Virus record (IMG/VR): IMGVR_UViG_3300002143_000123
Location: 1-44,431 of that record
Origin: a virus
DNA length: 44,431 nt
Strand: one strand, 5' to 3'
The position numbers and the translations under genes were made by a program. The stretch's first letter is position 1; each line of letters begins with the position of its first letter. The notes below the pieces were generated by a model, which searched no databases, was not told the origin of the DNA, and saw nothing but the letters and a program-made list of their open reading frames with translations. Below are positions 16,801-24,900 of the stretch, one piece after another.

Positions 16801-18237
16801 CAAGGTGTTCAAGGAAGTCAAGGAGATATTGGCTTTCAAGGAAGACAAGGAAATCAAGGTGTTCAAGGATTTGTTGGCGAACAGGGTTATCAAGGTAGAC
16901 AAGGATTACAAGGAATAATTGGGTCTACTGGAACACAAGGTTTTCAAGGATTCCAAGGAACAAATGGAAGTCAAGGGAATCAAGGCGTTCAAGGATCTTT
17001 TGGAAATCAAGGATATCAAGGTGAAACTGGTGGTACTGGATCACAAGGTTCTAGTGGCACAAATGGCTCACAAGGATATCAAGGTTATCAAGGTTTAATT
17101 GGGATTCAAGGAAATCAAGGATTTCAATCTAGCGGATCGGTAACATCTATATCATTATCTGTACCAGCAATATTTAGTCTTTCTGGTTCTCCAGTTACTA
17201 CCGCTGGTGGATTTACAGTAGGTTTAGTTAATCAATTAGCAAATACTATTCTTGCATCACCAAATGGTTCTACTGGTGTTCCGTCTTTTAGGGCTTTAGT
17301 TCCTGATGATGTGCCGACATTAAATCAAAATACTACTGGTACAGCTACAACAGCAATAAATATTTCTGGTGGTGGTGCAGGACAAATTGCATATCAAACT
17401 GGTTCTGGATCAACAGCTATGCTTGCTGCTGGAACTAGTGGGCAAATACTTAAGTCAAATGGTTCTGCTGCTCCAGCTTGGATAAATCAAAATACAATTA
17501 CTGCTGGTGGATTATCATCAACTTTAACTGTTGGCTCTGGTGGAACTGGGCTTACATCTGTTGGAACAAGTGGAAATGTGCTTACAAGTAATGGAACAAA
17601 TTGGGTTAGTTCACCAGCAGCAGTTTCAACCCCAACTGGATCAATAGTTGCTTTCGCTGGTAGCACTGCTCCTGCTGGATGGTTGTTGTGTGATGGTACA
17701 AACACTTATTCTAGAGTTACTTATTCTGCATTATTTATTGTAATTGGAACAACATATAGTGCAGGAAATGGTAGCACATTTGGCGTACCAGATTTAAGAG
17801 GAAGAACAATAATTGGTGTTGGGCAAGGAATTGGCTTAACAAATAGAGGGCTGTCTGTTAAAGTAGGAGCAGAAACTATTACTTTAAATGCTAGTCAAAT
17901 ACCATCACATGTTCATCCTAATGTCGTATATGGTGGTAGTACTGGTGGTATGTCTGCTAATCAAGTGCATTCACACTCTGCGGTTTGGGTTGCTGGTGGA
18001 CAAATAGGAAGAGGGGCATATGGGTTTGGTGGTGGTACTGGTGGTGGTTATCAAGGAAGACTTATAGTTTATGGTGGTTCAGAATATAACCAATACTGTA
18101 CAGTTGGAGATAGCCCTAATATTAATCACTCACACTCATTTAATCCAGCAATAAGCAATGCAAATAATACTGGTGGTGGTTATTCACATGACAATATGCA
18201 ACCAAGTATGGCATTGAACTACATAATAAAAACTTAG
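13849..18237 (+). CDS. Giant collagen-like fibre with C-terminal collar domain
   Basis: A 1,462-residue fibre. Four main collagen-like blocks lie near residues 40-333, 517-621, 674-876 and 950-1092. Nearly every triplet is G-X-Q, with X often D, N, E, F, Y or S and almost no proline, unlike ordinary collagen. They should form trimeric rods. Globular interruptions lie near 335-455, 468-516 (contains DAGDMWLDTTTG), 622-673 (WSSLTTYVLNDAVTYQGSFY, resembling chitin-binding CBM5/12-type modules) and 877-949. The last 200 residues carry a tail-collar-like domain (FAGSTAPAGWLLCDG, then GVPDLRGRTIIG) seen in receptor-binding fibre tips. The start has GGAGA upstream and a late-type element. The attachment site on the virion is unknown. 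Confidence 0.85.
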   Translation: MHFQRNITRIQDQDDFSGVPASGQAVFFDGENFITSDIFGNQGSQGDQGSQGNQGIQGMIGVQGHQGQMGEQGFQGNQGDQGDQGEQGNQGPQGEQGYQGYQGFQGQQGFQGNQGQQGSQGDQGFQGEQGEQGDQGSQGEQGFQGQGFQGDQGEQGHQGNQGEQGDQGFQGNQGFQGNQGDQGEQGFQGNQGEQGFQGFQGDQGNQGSQGEQGSQGDQGFQGEQGNQGEQGFQGDQGFQGDQGFQGFQGEQGFQGEQGFQGNQGEQGFQGEQGEQGEQGNQGDQGDQGWQGEQGSQGDQGNQGDQGSQGYQGLQGDQGNYGNQGDQGYQGATGSFGGVTVEYKIDTNNYSINDPGDNYIRFNNASLASATHLIIDDNPNNANIDLSLFLNTIAASTSTMKGHFKLSKKNDSTVFALYTISNSSEEEPSFFDVTVSYLSGSGTFSNDDEVLLTFARTGDKGDTGYQGYQGINRGIYTASATAPSSPDAGDMWLDTTTGIIYIFIYDGVTGIWIQPIGSIGSQGYQGVQGAGSQGSQGLQGLQGLQGFQGYQGFQGDQGYQGFQGQQGYQGEQGEQGGIGSQGSYGDQGYQGDQGDQGYQGHQGFQGSQGNQGGQGDQGYQGEVPFSYIGTWSSLTTYVLNDAVTYQGSFYQLVNIGAWSLGSSPPNNGWALLVSKGDQGNQGNQGEQGEQGDQGYQGSQGNQGVIGNQGFQGFKGEQGDQGYQGYFGLQGSQGRQGRQGDQGDQGYQGYQGEQGEQGEQGNRGYQGYQGHQGYQGHQGEQGEQGNRGNQGYIGYQGSQGRQGTQGEQGDQGYQGFSGYQGLQGRQGFQGYQGNQGLQGDQGEQGFQGFQGFQGIQGNQGSQGIQGHQGYQGYQGQTGSGVNIRGSDTWENIFNVETSGASLGDVWIITDTEQGTATEGCPNPSVGIAAIGNGLAYTGNAPIYWNNVGSIRGPQGSQGIQGVQGFQGDQGNQGNQGIIGYQGEQGFQGVQGSQGDIGFQGRQGNQGVQGFVGEQGYQGRQGLQGIIGSTGTQGFQGFQGTNGSQGNQGVQGSFGNQGYQGETGGTGSQGSSGTNGSQGYQGYQGLIGIQGNQGFQSSGSVTSISLSVPAIFSLSGSPVTTAGGFTVGLVNQLANTILASPNGSTGVPSFRALVPDDVPTLNQNTTGTATTAINISGGGAGQIAYQTGSGSTAMLAAGTSGQILKSNGSAAPAWINQNTITAGGLSSTLTVGSGGTGLTSVGTSGNVLTSNGTNWVSSPAAVSTPTGSIVAFAGSTAPAGWLLCDGTNTYSRVTYSALFIVIGTTYSAGNGSTFGVPDLRGRTIIGVGQGIGLTNRGLSVKVGAETITLNASQIPSHVHPNVVYGGSTGGMSANQVHSHSAVWVAGGQIGRGAYGFGGGTGGGYQGRLIVYGGSEYNQYCTVGDSPNINHSHSFNPAISNANNTGGGYSHDNMQPSMALNYIIKT
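13966..17125 (+). repeat. Nine-base-periodic DNA coding for G-X-Q triplets
   Basis: Long runs of CAAGGN-type nonanucleotides (CAA GGA NNN) encode the collagen triplets of the first fibre. The DNA repeats are near-identical over long distances, so recombination could change the number of triplets in whole-codon steps. Interruption domains break the run at several places. Confidence 0.8.
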
Positions 18238-18247
18238 GACATATGAT

Positions 18248-19765
18248 ATGCCAATAAATTTTCCTGACGATCCAGAATTAGGTGATATATACACATTTGG
18301 CGAAAGGTCATGGGAATACAATGATATTGGTTGGGTTTCTATAGGTATTCCTGGAGCACAAGGATCTCAAGGAGATCAAGGAAATCAAGGGAACCAAGGT
18401 TTTCAAAGTACTCAAGGGGAGCAAGGGTTTCAAGGTTTTCAAGGAATACAAGGAAGTCAAGGAGAACAAGGTTTTCAAGGCGAGCAAGGAAATCAAGGAG
18501 AGCAAGGAGAGCAAGGTGAAATAGGAACAACTGGATTTCAAGGATTTCAAGGATATCAAGGAACTTATGGAGATCAAGGTTATCAGGGCGATCAAGGCAA
18601 TCAAGGCGATCAAGGAGATCAAGGTGTTTATGGAGATCAAGGCAGTCAAGGTAATCAAGGATTTTATGGAGATCAGGGAGATCAGGGAGATCAAGGTTAT
18701 CAAGGAAATCAAGGAAATCAAGGCGATCAGGGATTTCAAGGATTAAAAGGAGATCAAGGAGATCAAGGAGATCAAGGCACTTTTGGATCACAAGGATTCC
18801 AAGGACACCAAGGCGTTGTTGGAGCTACTGGAAATCAAGGAAATCAAGGATCAAATGGCAGTCAGGGAGATCAAGGAAATAAAGGAGAACAGGGCGATCA
18901 AGGCTATCAAGGATTAGGTGAACAAGGCGAACAAGGTTATAGCGGAAATCAGGGGTATCAAGGAAATCAGGGAGATCAAGGTTATCAAGGCGATGTGGGA
19001 GATGGTTCTGTAATCATAGGTTCTGACAGTTGGCAAAATGTATTCAACAATGAAACTGTTGGGGCCATCTTACATAACATTTGGGTATTAACAGATGTAA
19101 ATCAAGGCACTGCAACATATCCATGTCCTGACCCAAGTGGTCGAGTTGCTGCTATTGGCGATGGTTTAATATACACAGATATTTCTCCTATTTATTGGGA
19201 AAACATTGGGCAAATCAGAGGTCCACAAGGAGATCAGGGAGAACAAGGTCAACAAGGTTTAACTGGGGCAAGGGGATATCAAGGAGAGCAAGGAAATCAG
19301 GGTGTTCAAGGTTTTCAAGGTTATCAAGGCTATGATGGTTTTCAAGGAAGTCAAGGAAGACAAGGTTTTGAAGGAAATCAAGGTAGACAAGGTGTCAAGG
19401 GCGATACTGGAGAGTGTGAATGTGTAATTACAACTCCAGCACCATCAGGATCAGGAGAACAGGGAGAAACAGGACCAACAGGGGCACAAGGTTTTCAAGG
19501 TATTCAAGGCCAAGTTGGTTCGCAGGGATCACAAGGTTTTCAAGGTGTAACTGGAACAGGCAATCAAGGTAACCAAGGTTACCAAGGTGTAACTGGAACA
19601 GGAAACCAAGGTGATCAAGGGCCACAAGGCAATCAGGGAAATCAAGGTTTACAAGGTAGTCAGGGTGACCAAGGGTCACAAGGCAACCAAGGGGAACAAG
19701 GTTCACAAGGTTTAACTGGAACCGCAGACACTATTTTTCTAGCCACTAATTTTGGAGGTTTATAA
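18248..19765 (+). CDS. Second collagen-like G-X-Q fibre
   Basis: A 505-residue fibre that starts 10 bases after the first one. The N-terminus (MPINFPDDPELGDIYTFGER, then WEYNDIGWVSIG) resembles a short attachment motif common in phage fibres. Collagen-like G-X-Q blocks cover about residues 35-252, 325-390 and 405-490. The interruption at about 253-324 (SDSWQNVFNNETVGA, then YPCPDPSGRVAAIGDGLIY) is clearly related to residues 877-949 of the first fibre. A CECVITTPAPSGSG linker near 390 adds a Cys pair that may crosslink the trimer. The C-terminus is short (TIFLATNFGGL) without a collar domain. The ATG follows TTAGGACATATGAT. Probably forms a rod that works with the neighbouring fibre. Confidence 0.8.
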   Translation: MPINFPDDPELGDIYTFGERSWEYNDIGWVSIGIPGAQGSQGDQGNQGNQGFQSTQGEQGFQGFQGIQGSQGEQGFQGEQGNQGEQGEQGEIGTTGFQGFQGYQGTYGDQGYQGDQGNQGDQGDQGVYGDQGSQGNQGFYGDQGDQGDQGYQGNQGNQGDQGFQGLKGDQGDQGDQGTFGSQGFQGHQGVVGATGNQGNQGSNGSQGDQGNKGEQGDQGYQGLGEQGEQGYSGNQGYQGNQGDQGYQGDVGDGSVIIGSDSWQNVFNNETVGAILHNIWVLTDVNQGTATYPCPDPSGRVAAIGDGLIYTDISPIYWENIGQIRGPQGDQGEQGQQGLTGARGYQGEQGNQGVQGFQGYQGYDGFQGSQGRQGFEGNQGRQGVKGDTGECECVITTPAPSGSGEQGETGPTGAQGFQGIQGQVGSQGSQGFQGVTGTGNQGNQGYQGVTGTGNQGDQGPQGNQGNQGLQGSQGDQGSQGNQGEQGSQGLTGTADTIFLATNFGGL

Positions 19766-20211
19766 TGCCAGTCACATCAACGCCTATCTTTGCTCAAGCA
19801 CCTTACTTTGTTGCAAAAACTCTTGCAGCACAAACAGCTTGTACAACTAGAGGCCCAACAGCAACAGCTAGTCTTGCAGCAGCAAATATTGTGGAGGTTG
19901 TACCAACTTCTACTAATGGATTAAGAATTGATGCCATTCAAGTTAATGCTTGTTCTACCGCTTTTACAGCACCTACTGCTGGCAATATCGTAGGCATATG
20001 GGTATGGGATGGTACTACAGCTTATTTGTTTACAGAAATACTTGTGACCGCTGTAACTCCTTCAACTACTGTAGCTGGATTTACAACTACTTTGACTTTT
20101 GCCAATCCTCTTGTTTTACCATCTACATTTAAGCTTTTTGCATCTGTTAGTGTTACTACTACTGCTAGTACTACCGCATTGCAAGTTTGTGTAATGGGAG
20201 GTAGTTACTAA
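19765..20211 (+). CDS. Probable virion surface protein, Thr/Ala-rich beta protein
   Basis: A 148-residue protein not matched to a family. It is Thr/Ala/Val-rich with alternating strands (GLRIDAIQVNACSTAF, NIVGIWVWDGTTAYLF, TFKLFASVSVTTTAST), which suggests a beta-sandwich. No signal peptide is present. Start and stop codons are tightly overlapped with both neighbours (its ATG overlaps the upstream stop and its TAATG joins the next gene), so it is co-translated with the collagen-like fibre and the collar protein. A fibre-associated or head-surface component is the likely role, by context. Confidence 0.55.
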   Translation: MPVTSTPIFAQAPYFVAKTLAAQTACTTRGPTATASLAAANIVEVVPTSTNGLRIDAIQVNACSTAFTAPTAGNIVGIWVWDGTTAYLFTEILVTAVTPSTTVAGFTTTLTFANPLVLPSTFKLFASVSVTTTASTTALQVCVMGGSY

Positions 20212-20891
20212 TGCCAGGAGCATTTAGTTACGGAATGACACCGACTAACTCTCCAAAAGGCTCTGCATTTCAAGCAGTTCAGCCTTCTGTAATTCCTGTT
20301 GGGATTATTCAAATGTTTGCTGGCTCTACCGCCCCTAATGGATGGCTTGTTTGTGACGGAAGTACTGTTAGCAGAAGTGCTTACAGCGACTTATTTAAAA
20401 TTATTGGAACTACTTATGGTGCTGGTAATTCTAACACCACATTTACTTTACCAGACATGCGTGGCAGATTTGCTATGGGTGCTGGAACTGGAACTGGATT
20501 AAATACTTCTGGTTCTGGAGCAGTTAGTGGCTCATCACAAACAGCTAGAACAGTAGGACAATGGTTAGGTGAAGAAACTCATTTGCTTACTACAGCAGAA
20601 TTGGCATCACATACACACGCTAACACGGTAAGTGGTGGTAGCACAGGGAACGCTGGCAGTCATAGCCATACCCCATCAGGAAGTATAGGAAATGCTGGTT
20701 TAGGAACTAACAACCTAGCTGTTGCGGGTGGTTCTCAATGGGGTTTTACCACCTCAGCAACCATCACCAACACAGTAGCAGATCACACTCATCCATTTAC
20801 GCCATCAATTTCTAATGTCGCTGCTGGTAGTGATAGTAGACATGCAATTATACCACCATGTGTTGTGGTGAATTACATAATAAAAGTTTAG
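20211..20891 (+). CDS. Tail-collar-domain protein
   Basis: A 226-residue protein with a phage tail collar domain. Residues about 25-85 read IPVGIIQMFAGSTAPNGWLV, CDGSTVSRSAYSDLFKIIG and TFTLPDMRGRFAMGAG, the signature of PF07484-type domains in fibre proteins. A His-rich C-terminal part (ELASHTHANTVSGG, NAGSHSHTPSG, VADHTHPFTPSI) matches the metal-binding tip repeats seen in T4 short-tail-fibre-like proteins. The first fibre ends with a related domain, so these two probably arose by duplication. It likely contributes to receptor binding at a fibre tip. The ATG overlaps the upstream stop. Confidence 0.8.
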   Translation: MPGAFSYGMTPTNSPKGSAFQAVQPSVIPVGIIQMFAGSTAPNGWLVCDGSTVSRSAYSDLFKIIGTTYGAGNSNTTFTLPDMRGRFAMGAGTGTGLNTSGSGAVSGSSQTARTVGQWLGEETHLLTTAELASHTHANTVSGGSTGNAGSHSHTPSGSIGNAGLGTNNLAVAGGSQWGFTTSATITNTVADHTHPFTPSISNVAAGSDSRHAIIPPCVVVNYIIKV

Positions 20892-20900
20892 GAGAATGCA

Positions 20901-21440
20901 ATGTTAAATCAAGTTAGTGTAAGCATTATTGTTCGTGATAATGATTATTCTGTAGCCCTAAATGCGGTAGATGAGAATAACATATCTAAAATGATAAGAA
21001 TGCCTATTAGTATAGGGTCTGAAGATGGGGCATTAATCAGCAGCCTAATCAATAGAGCATGGGATTACATTCCAGACGCTGCTCCAGACGAGCTATCTCA
21101 AGCTAAAGCTAGAAAACTACAAGAAATAAACAATGAATGGCTTGCACTAGAAAAAATCGGTTGGGATTCTGGTCAAGGCTACCATCTAGGCATTACCCCC
21201 TCTGATGTAGCACTTCTCGTAGGTGTGTTCTCTCTTGCAAAAGAGGCAGCAGCATTGGGCTTAGAACTTCCTCAACTAATCAGTATGGCTAATACACCCA
21301 TTGGCTTTGCCACCATAGAAGAAATGACCCTTCTCCTTCTCCAATATGGCCAAGCTCGCTCCAATATGGCTAGTTCCTTTGCTGCCAGACGAAAAGCTGT
21401 CGCAGATGCTACCACAATTGAAGAGCTAGGTGTAATTTAA
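20901..21440 (+). CDS. Fibre-assembly-like protein (DUF4376-type)
   Basis: A 179-residue protein. The N-terminal 60 residues form a compact beta part. The C-terminal 110 (SQAKARKLQEINNEWLALEK, then ARSNMASSFAARRKAVADAT and TIEELGVI) resemble the DUF4376-like helical region common next to phage fibre genes and often annotated as fibre-assembly related. It ends with the typical AVADATTIEEL. The start has AGGAGAATGCA. It follows the collar gene by 9 bases and belongs to the same unit. The stop codon lies at the base of an 8-bp inverted repeat (TAATGTAG/CTACATTA). Confidence 0.55.
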   Translation: MLNQVSVSIIVRDNDYSVALNAVDENNISKMIRMPISIGSEDGALISSLINRAWDYIPDAAPDELSQAKARKLQEINNEWLALEKIGWDSGQGYHLGITPSDVALLVGVFSLAKEAAALGLELPQLISMANTPIGFATIEEMTLLLLQYGQARSNMASSFAARRKAVADATTIEELGVI

Positions 21441-21459
21441 TGTAGGCACAACTACATTA
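21438..21459 (+). other. Small hairpin after the fibre-assembly gene
   Basis: TAATGTAG and CTACATTA form an 8-bp stem with a 6-base loop that includes the stop codon. There is only TTTGGGGG behind it, not a T-tract, so a Rho-independent terminator is unlikely. It may stabilise the mRNA end. Confidence 0.35.
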
Positions 21460-21475
21460 TTTGGGGGTTAGAACA

Positions 21476-21763
21476 ATGGATGACAAAGACTTTATCCTAT
21501 TAATTGAACGACTTGGTGTTTCTTGCAGCTTTTTAATATTCTTTGTTTGGACAACTTACAAAGCATCCACTTGGTTGGGTGAGAAGATCATTCTCCCTTT
21601 GCATGAAAGACACATCAAATTTATAGATAGGCTAGAAGTTGGATTAGAAAATGTAGTTAAAAGCCAAGAAAATACTATGGGTATACTTAATCAGATACTG
21701 TTGAACACTAGGGAATTGCACGAAATAAAAAGACAAAAAAATGAAACAGTCAATGCAGAATGA
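21476..21763 (+). CDS. Small one-pass membrane protein, holin candidate
   Basis: A 95-residue protein from ATG 21476, behind GGGGG; an in-frame TTG at 21461 is less likely. Residues about 6-30 (FILLIERLGVSCSFLIFFVW, then TTYKAS) form a single membrane segment. The rest (HERHIKFIDRLEVGLENVVK and onward) is a charged amphipathic helix. Small single-span proteins with a charged helix tail are one common holin or antiholin type, but no endolysin is seen nearby, so the lysis role is only possible. It sits between fibre genes. Its 3' end overlaps a 45-codon ORF. Confidence 0.45.
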   Translation: MDDKDFILLIERLGVSCSFLIFFVWTTYKASTWLGEKIILPLHERHIKFIDRLEVGLENVVKSQENTMGILNQILLNTRELHEIKRQKNETVNAE

Positions 21764-21878
21764 AGTTGTTTATACAAATGACACCACTGTTGCTATAGAG
21801 TATACTGTATTAAATAGCAATGAGTGTAGTTACATATATATAAATGGGTTTGCACAAAATGAATTTTTTTCAATCTAA
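21741..21878 (+). CDS. Small unrecognised 45-residue ORF
   Basis: A 45-residue ORF starting inside the end of the membrane protein gene. It encodes MKQSMQNEVVYTNDTTVAIE and onward, ending with INGFAQNEFFSI. It has alternating strands and one Cys. There is no clear Shine-Dalgarno, although A-rich DNA precedes it. The overlapping arrangement and filled gap make it a candidate gene; absence of homology evidence keeps it weak. Confidence 0.3.
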   Translation: MKQSMQNEVVYTNDTTVAIEYTVLNSNECSYIYINGFAQNEFFSI

Positions 21879-21908
21879 AAACAATAACCCAATTCTTAAG
21901 GGTTAAAA

Positions 21909-24900
21909 ATGCCTAATTGTGTTGATCTACTGAGCTTGGGCATTAATCCATCTTATGAAGGTGAGATTTTTCTTTTTGGTGATTGTTCTTATACAGCAAT
22001 AGAAAAAGATGGAAGTTTAAATTGGAAAGTAAATGAAGGATTAAAGATTTACCGTGATGTTGCATGTTCAACAAGATATTGTGATCCCGCAGCATTGCCA
22101 GTTCCAAGAACCTGTCCTACTGGTTGCCAATGTGCTACTGGTGGAGAATTTGTTGCGGGAGAAGGATATATTTGTGCAGATGCAATAACTCCAACTACTG
22201 TAACTACTACTGGCACACCAACTACTACTAGTACACCAACTACTACTAGTACACCAACCACTACTAGTACACCAACCACTACTGAAACTCCAGATCCAAC
22301 CACACCACAACCCACTACTACAACTACTCCAACTACTACCACTGCTTCTCCTGATTCAAGCTGTTTTTCAGCTTGGGATGCTACTGCTTATTCATATAAC
22401 ACTGCTAGTGGTATTGTTTCTGGTGAAAATGGAAATGTTTGGTATGGTGGCGTGATGGATGATGCCATTCATTATACTGGTTATCTGGTTAGCCCAAGTT
22501 ACTCTATTCTTTCATCAGGTGCAAATCATAGTGGTGTTACATTTGCAATTGGAGAACATGTAACATTAAATATGGGTGGTGCTGGATTAAGTAGCACAAA
22601 TGGAACATATGTTGTATCTGAAATAATTCCAGGATATAACGGATTTGGAACTGCATACAAGTTGATATGTATTGAGCAATCCACAACGACTACAACGACT
22701 ACAACGACTACTACTAATACCACTACTACAACTACAACTACTCCAAATCCTTGTGCTCCTGGAGAATGGAATTGTGCTGGATACTGTAGACCTAAAGATC
22801 GATATAATTGTAGTGAGTGTGGAGATGCATGTTTGCCATTTCCTGCTGAAGATTGTTGTGGTGGATTAACATGCACAGATTTGCTTTCTAACAATAATAA
22901 TTGTGGTGGTTGTGGAATAATTTGTGAAGAAGGAGAAGTTTGTTGTGATGGAAATTGTATTACATTGGGAACAAATGAAAACTGTGCATCTTGTGGCGAT
23001 TCAGTGCCAGAAGGTACGGTCTGTTGCGATCTTAATAATGATGGTATTTATGGATCAATTTCTCTTGACTATTGGAATCTAGGAAACCCTGGATCGTCTG
23101 ATGATAATAATTGTGGATCATGCGGTAATGTGTGTGTTGCACCATATAGATGTAAAGACGGTGTGTGTACTGAAACCACAACATGTTTTAATACTTGCAA
23201 TTGGTCATGGGCTGGTCCAGCAGGGTATTGGTATCAAATGAGTGATTGTGGCAATGGCAATAGTTGCATTTGTGATTTCCCATCTTATGATGGATCTCAT
23301 TTTACTGAAAGTGCTTCAGCCCCCTGCTATTCTTTTGTGTCTGATGATGCTACAACGACTACAACGACTACTTCAATACCACCATGTCCTTCTCCACCGT
23401 GTTCAGAATATCTTGGTTTGGTTTCTGATCCTGATAATACTCCATACGGAACACTTTCAAATTATGATTGCCCACAAGGTTGTTCTGGTCAATGTACTTA
23501 TGCGGTTTCAAATTATATGGGTTGGAAGTTTTGGGTATACTATTCTGACACATGCACCTATGATGCCACCACAACCGCTAGTCCAACAACTACAACGACC
23601 ACAACGGCAAGTCCAACTACCACAACTACAACAACCGCTAGTCCAACTACAACGACTACTTCAGCACCGACTACTACGACTACAACCACTAGTCCAACAA
23701 CAACTACTACAACCGTTAGTCCAACTACCACAACGACTACGACTTCAGCACCGACTACTACAACTGCTAGTCCAATTATTATAACGACTACTTCAGCACC
23801 AACTACAACGACTACAACCGTTAGTCCAACTACCACAACGACTACTTCAGCACCGACTACTACGACTGCAAGTCCAACTACTACGACTACAACTGCTAGT
23901 CCAACTACCACAACGACTACTTCAGCACCTACAACGACTACAACGACTACAAATCCTGATCCATGTTATGGGGTTTTTTGTGGTTTTGAACCAGGTTGGG
24001 ATTGTTGTGGTGGAAATTGTTACAACATATTTAGTTTTGATCAAATGATTTGTTGTGATGGACAACTAGTGTCTGGTAGATCTGGATCAACTTGTGGTTC
24101 ATGTGAAAATGCTTGCCCAAGCGGTCAAGATTGTTGTACGCAAAACGGAGATGTTTTTACAAATTATTGTGCAGATTTAGAGTCAGATCCTTTTAATTGT
24201 GGTAGTTGTGGCGAATATTGTGTTTCACCAAATGTTTGTTGTCAAGGCCAATGTCTTCCAGACCCATCTCTTGTTACTAGTTTTCAAAAATGTTGCAACG
24301 GAACAATAACAGAGTTTAAATATAACATAAATAATTGTGGTGATTGTGGAATAGTTTGTGGTGCAGGAGAAGCATGTTGCAATGGAATATGTATAGATAT
24401 ACTAAGCGACAAATATAATTGTGGATCATGTGGTTACAACTGTCCTCCAGAATCTTATCCAGATTGCGTAAATGGCTTTTGTATCCCTGCTCCAACAACC
24501 ACAACTACCACAACTACAACGACTACCACAACTACAACTACAACTACAACTAGTACAACATCAAATCCACAATGTGATTATTCTTTGGCTCATTGGGTAG
24601 ATCCAAACAACTTTGATCAAGATGAAATTCCACCTAAAACATCGTTTACTATAGGCACTTCAGAAACATTAGAGCTTAAATTTAGGGTTAGGGATATATA
24701 TCAAGTAAATGTAAATAGTGAAAATTTTAGTACTGTTACGCAGTGGCCTTGGTATCCATTGCCTTCGCCAGAAAATACATATGGTATATATGAAAAGGTA
24801 AATAATCAATATGCCTTAATGGAATTTGTTACTACTGGTACAATCGGAAGTAAATTCTATCTTTTAAATCAACAAGAATATCCATGTATACCTGATAATT

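Noticed and set aside
18308-18791. Antisense Leu/Ile-rich ORFs across the second collagen-like gene
   Set aside because: Same repeat artefact as in the first fibre.
13966-19713. A diversity-generating retroelement or variable-repeat cassette
   Set aside because: No reverse transcriptase, template repeat or C-type lectin target was found; the repeats are explained by coding for collagen-like triplets.
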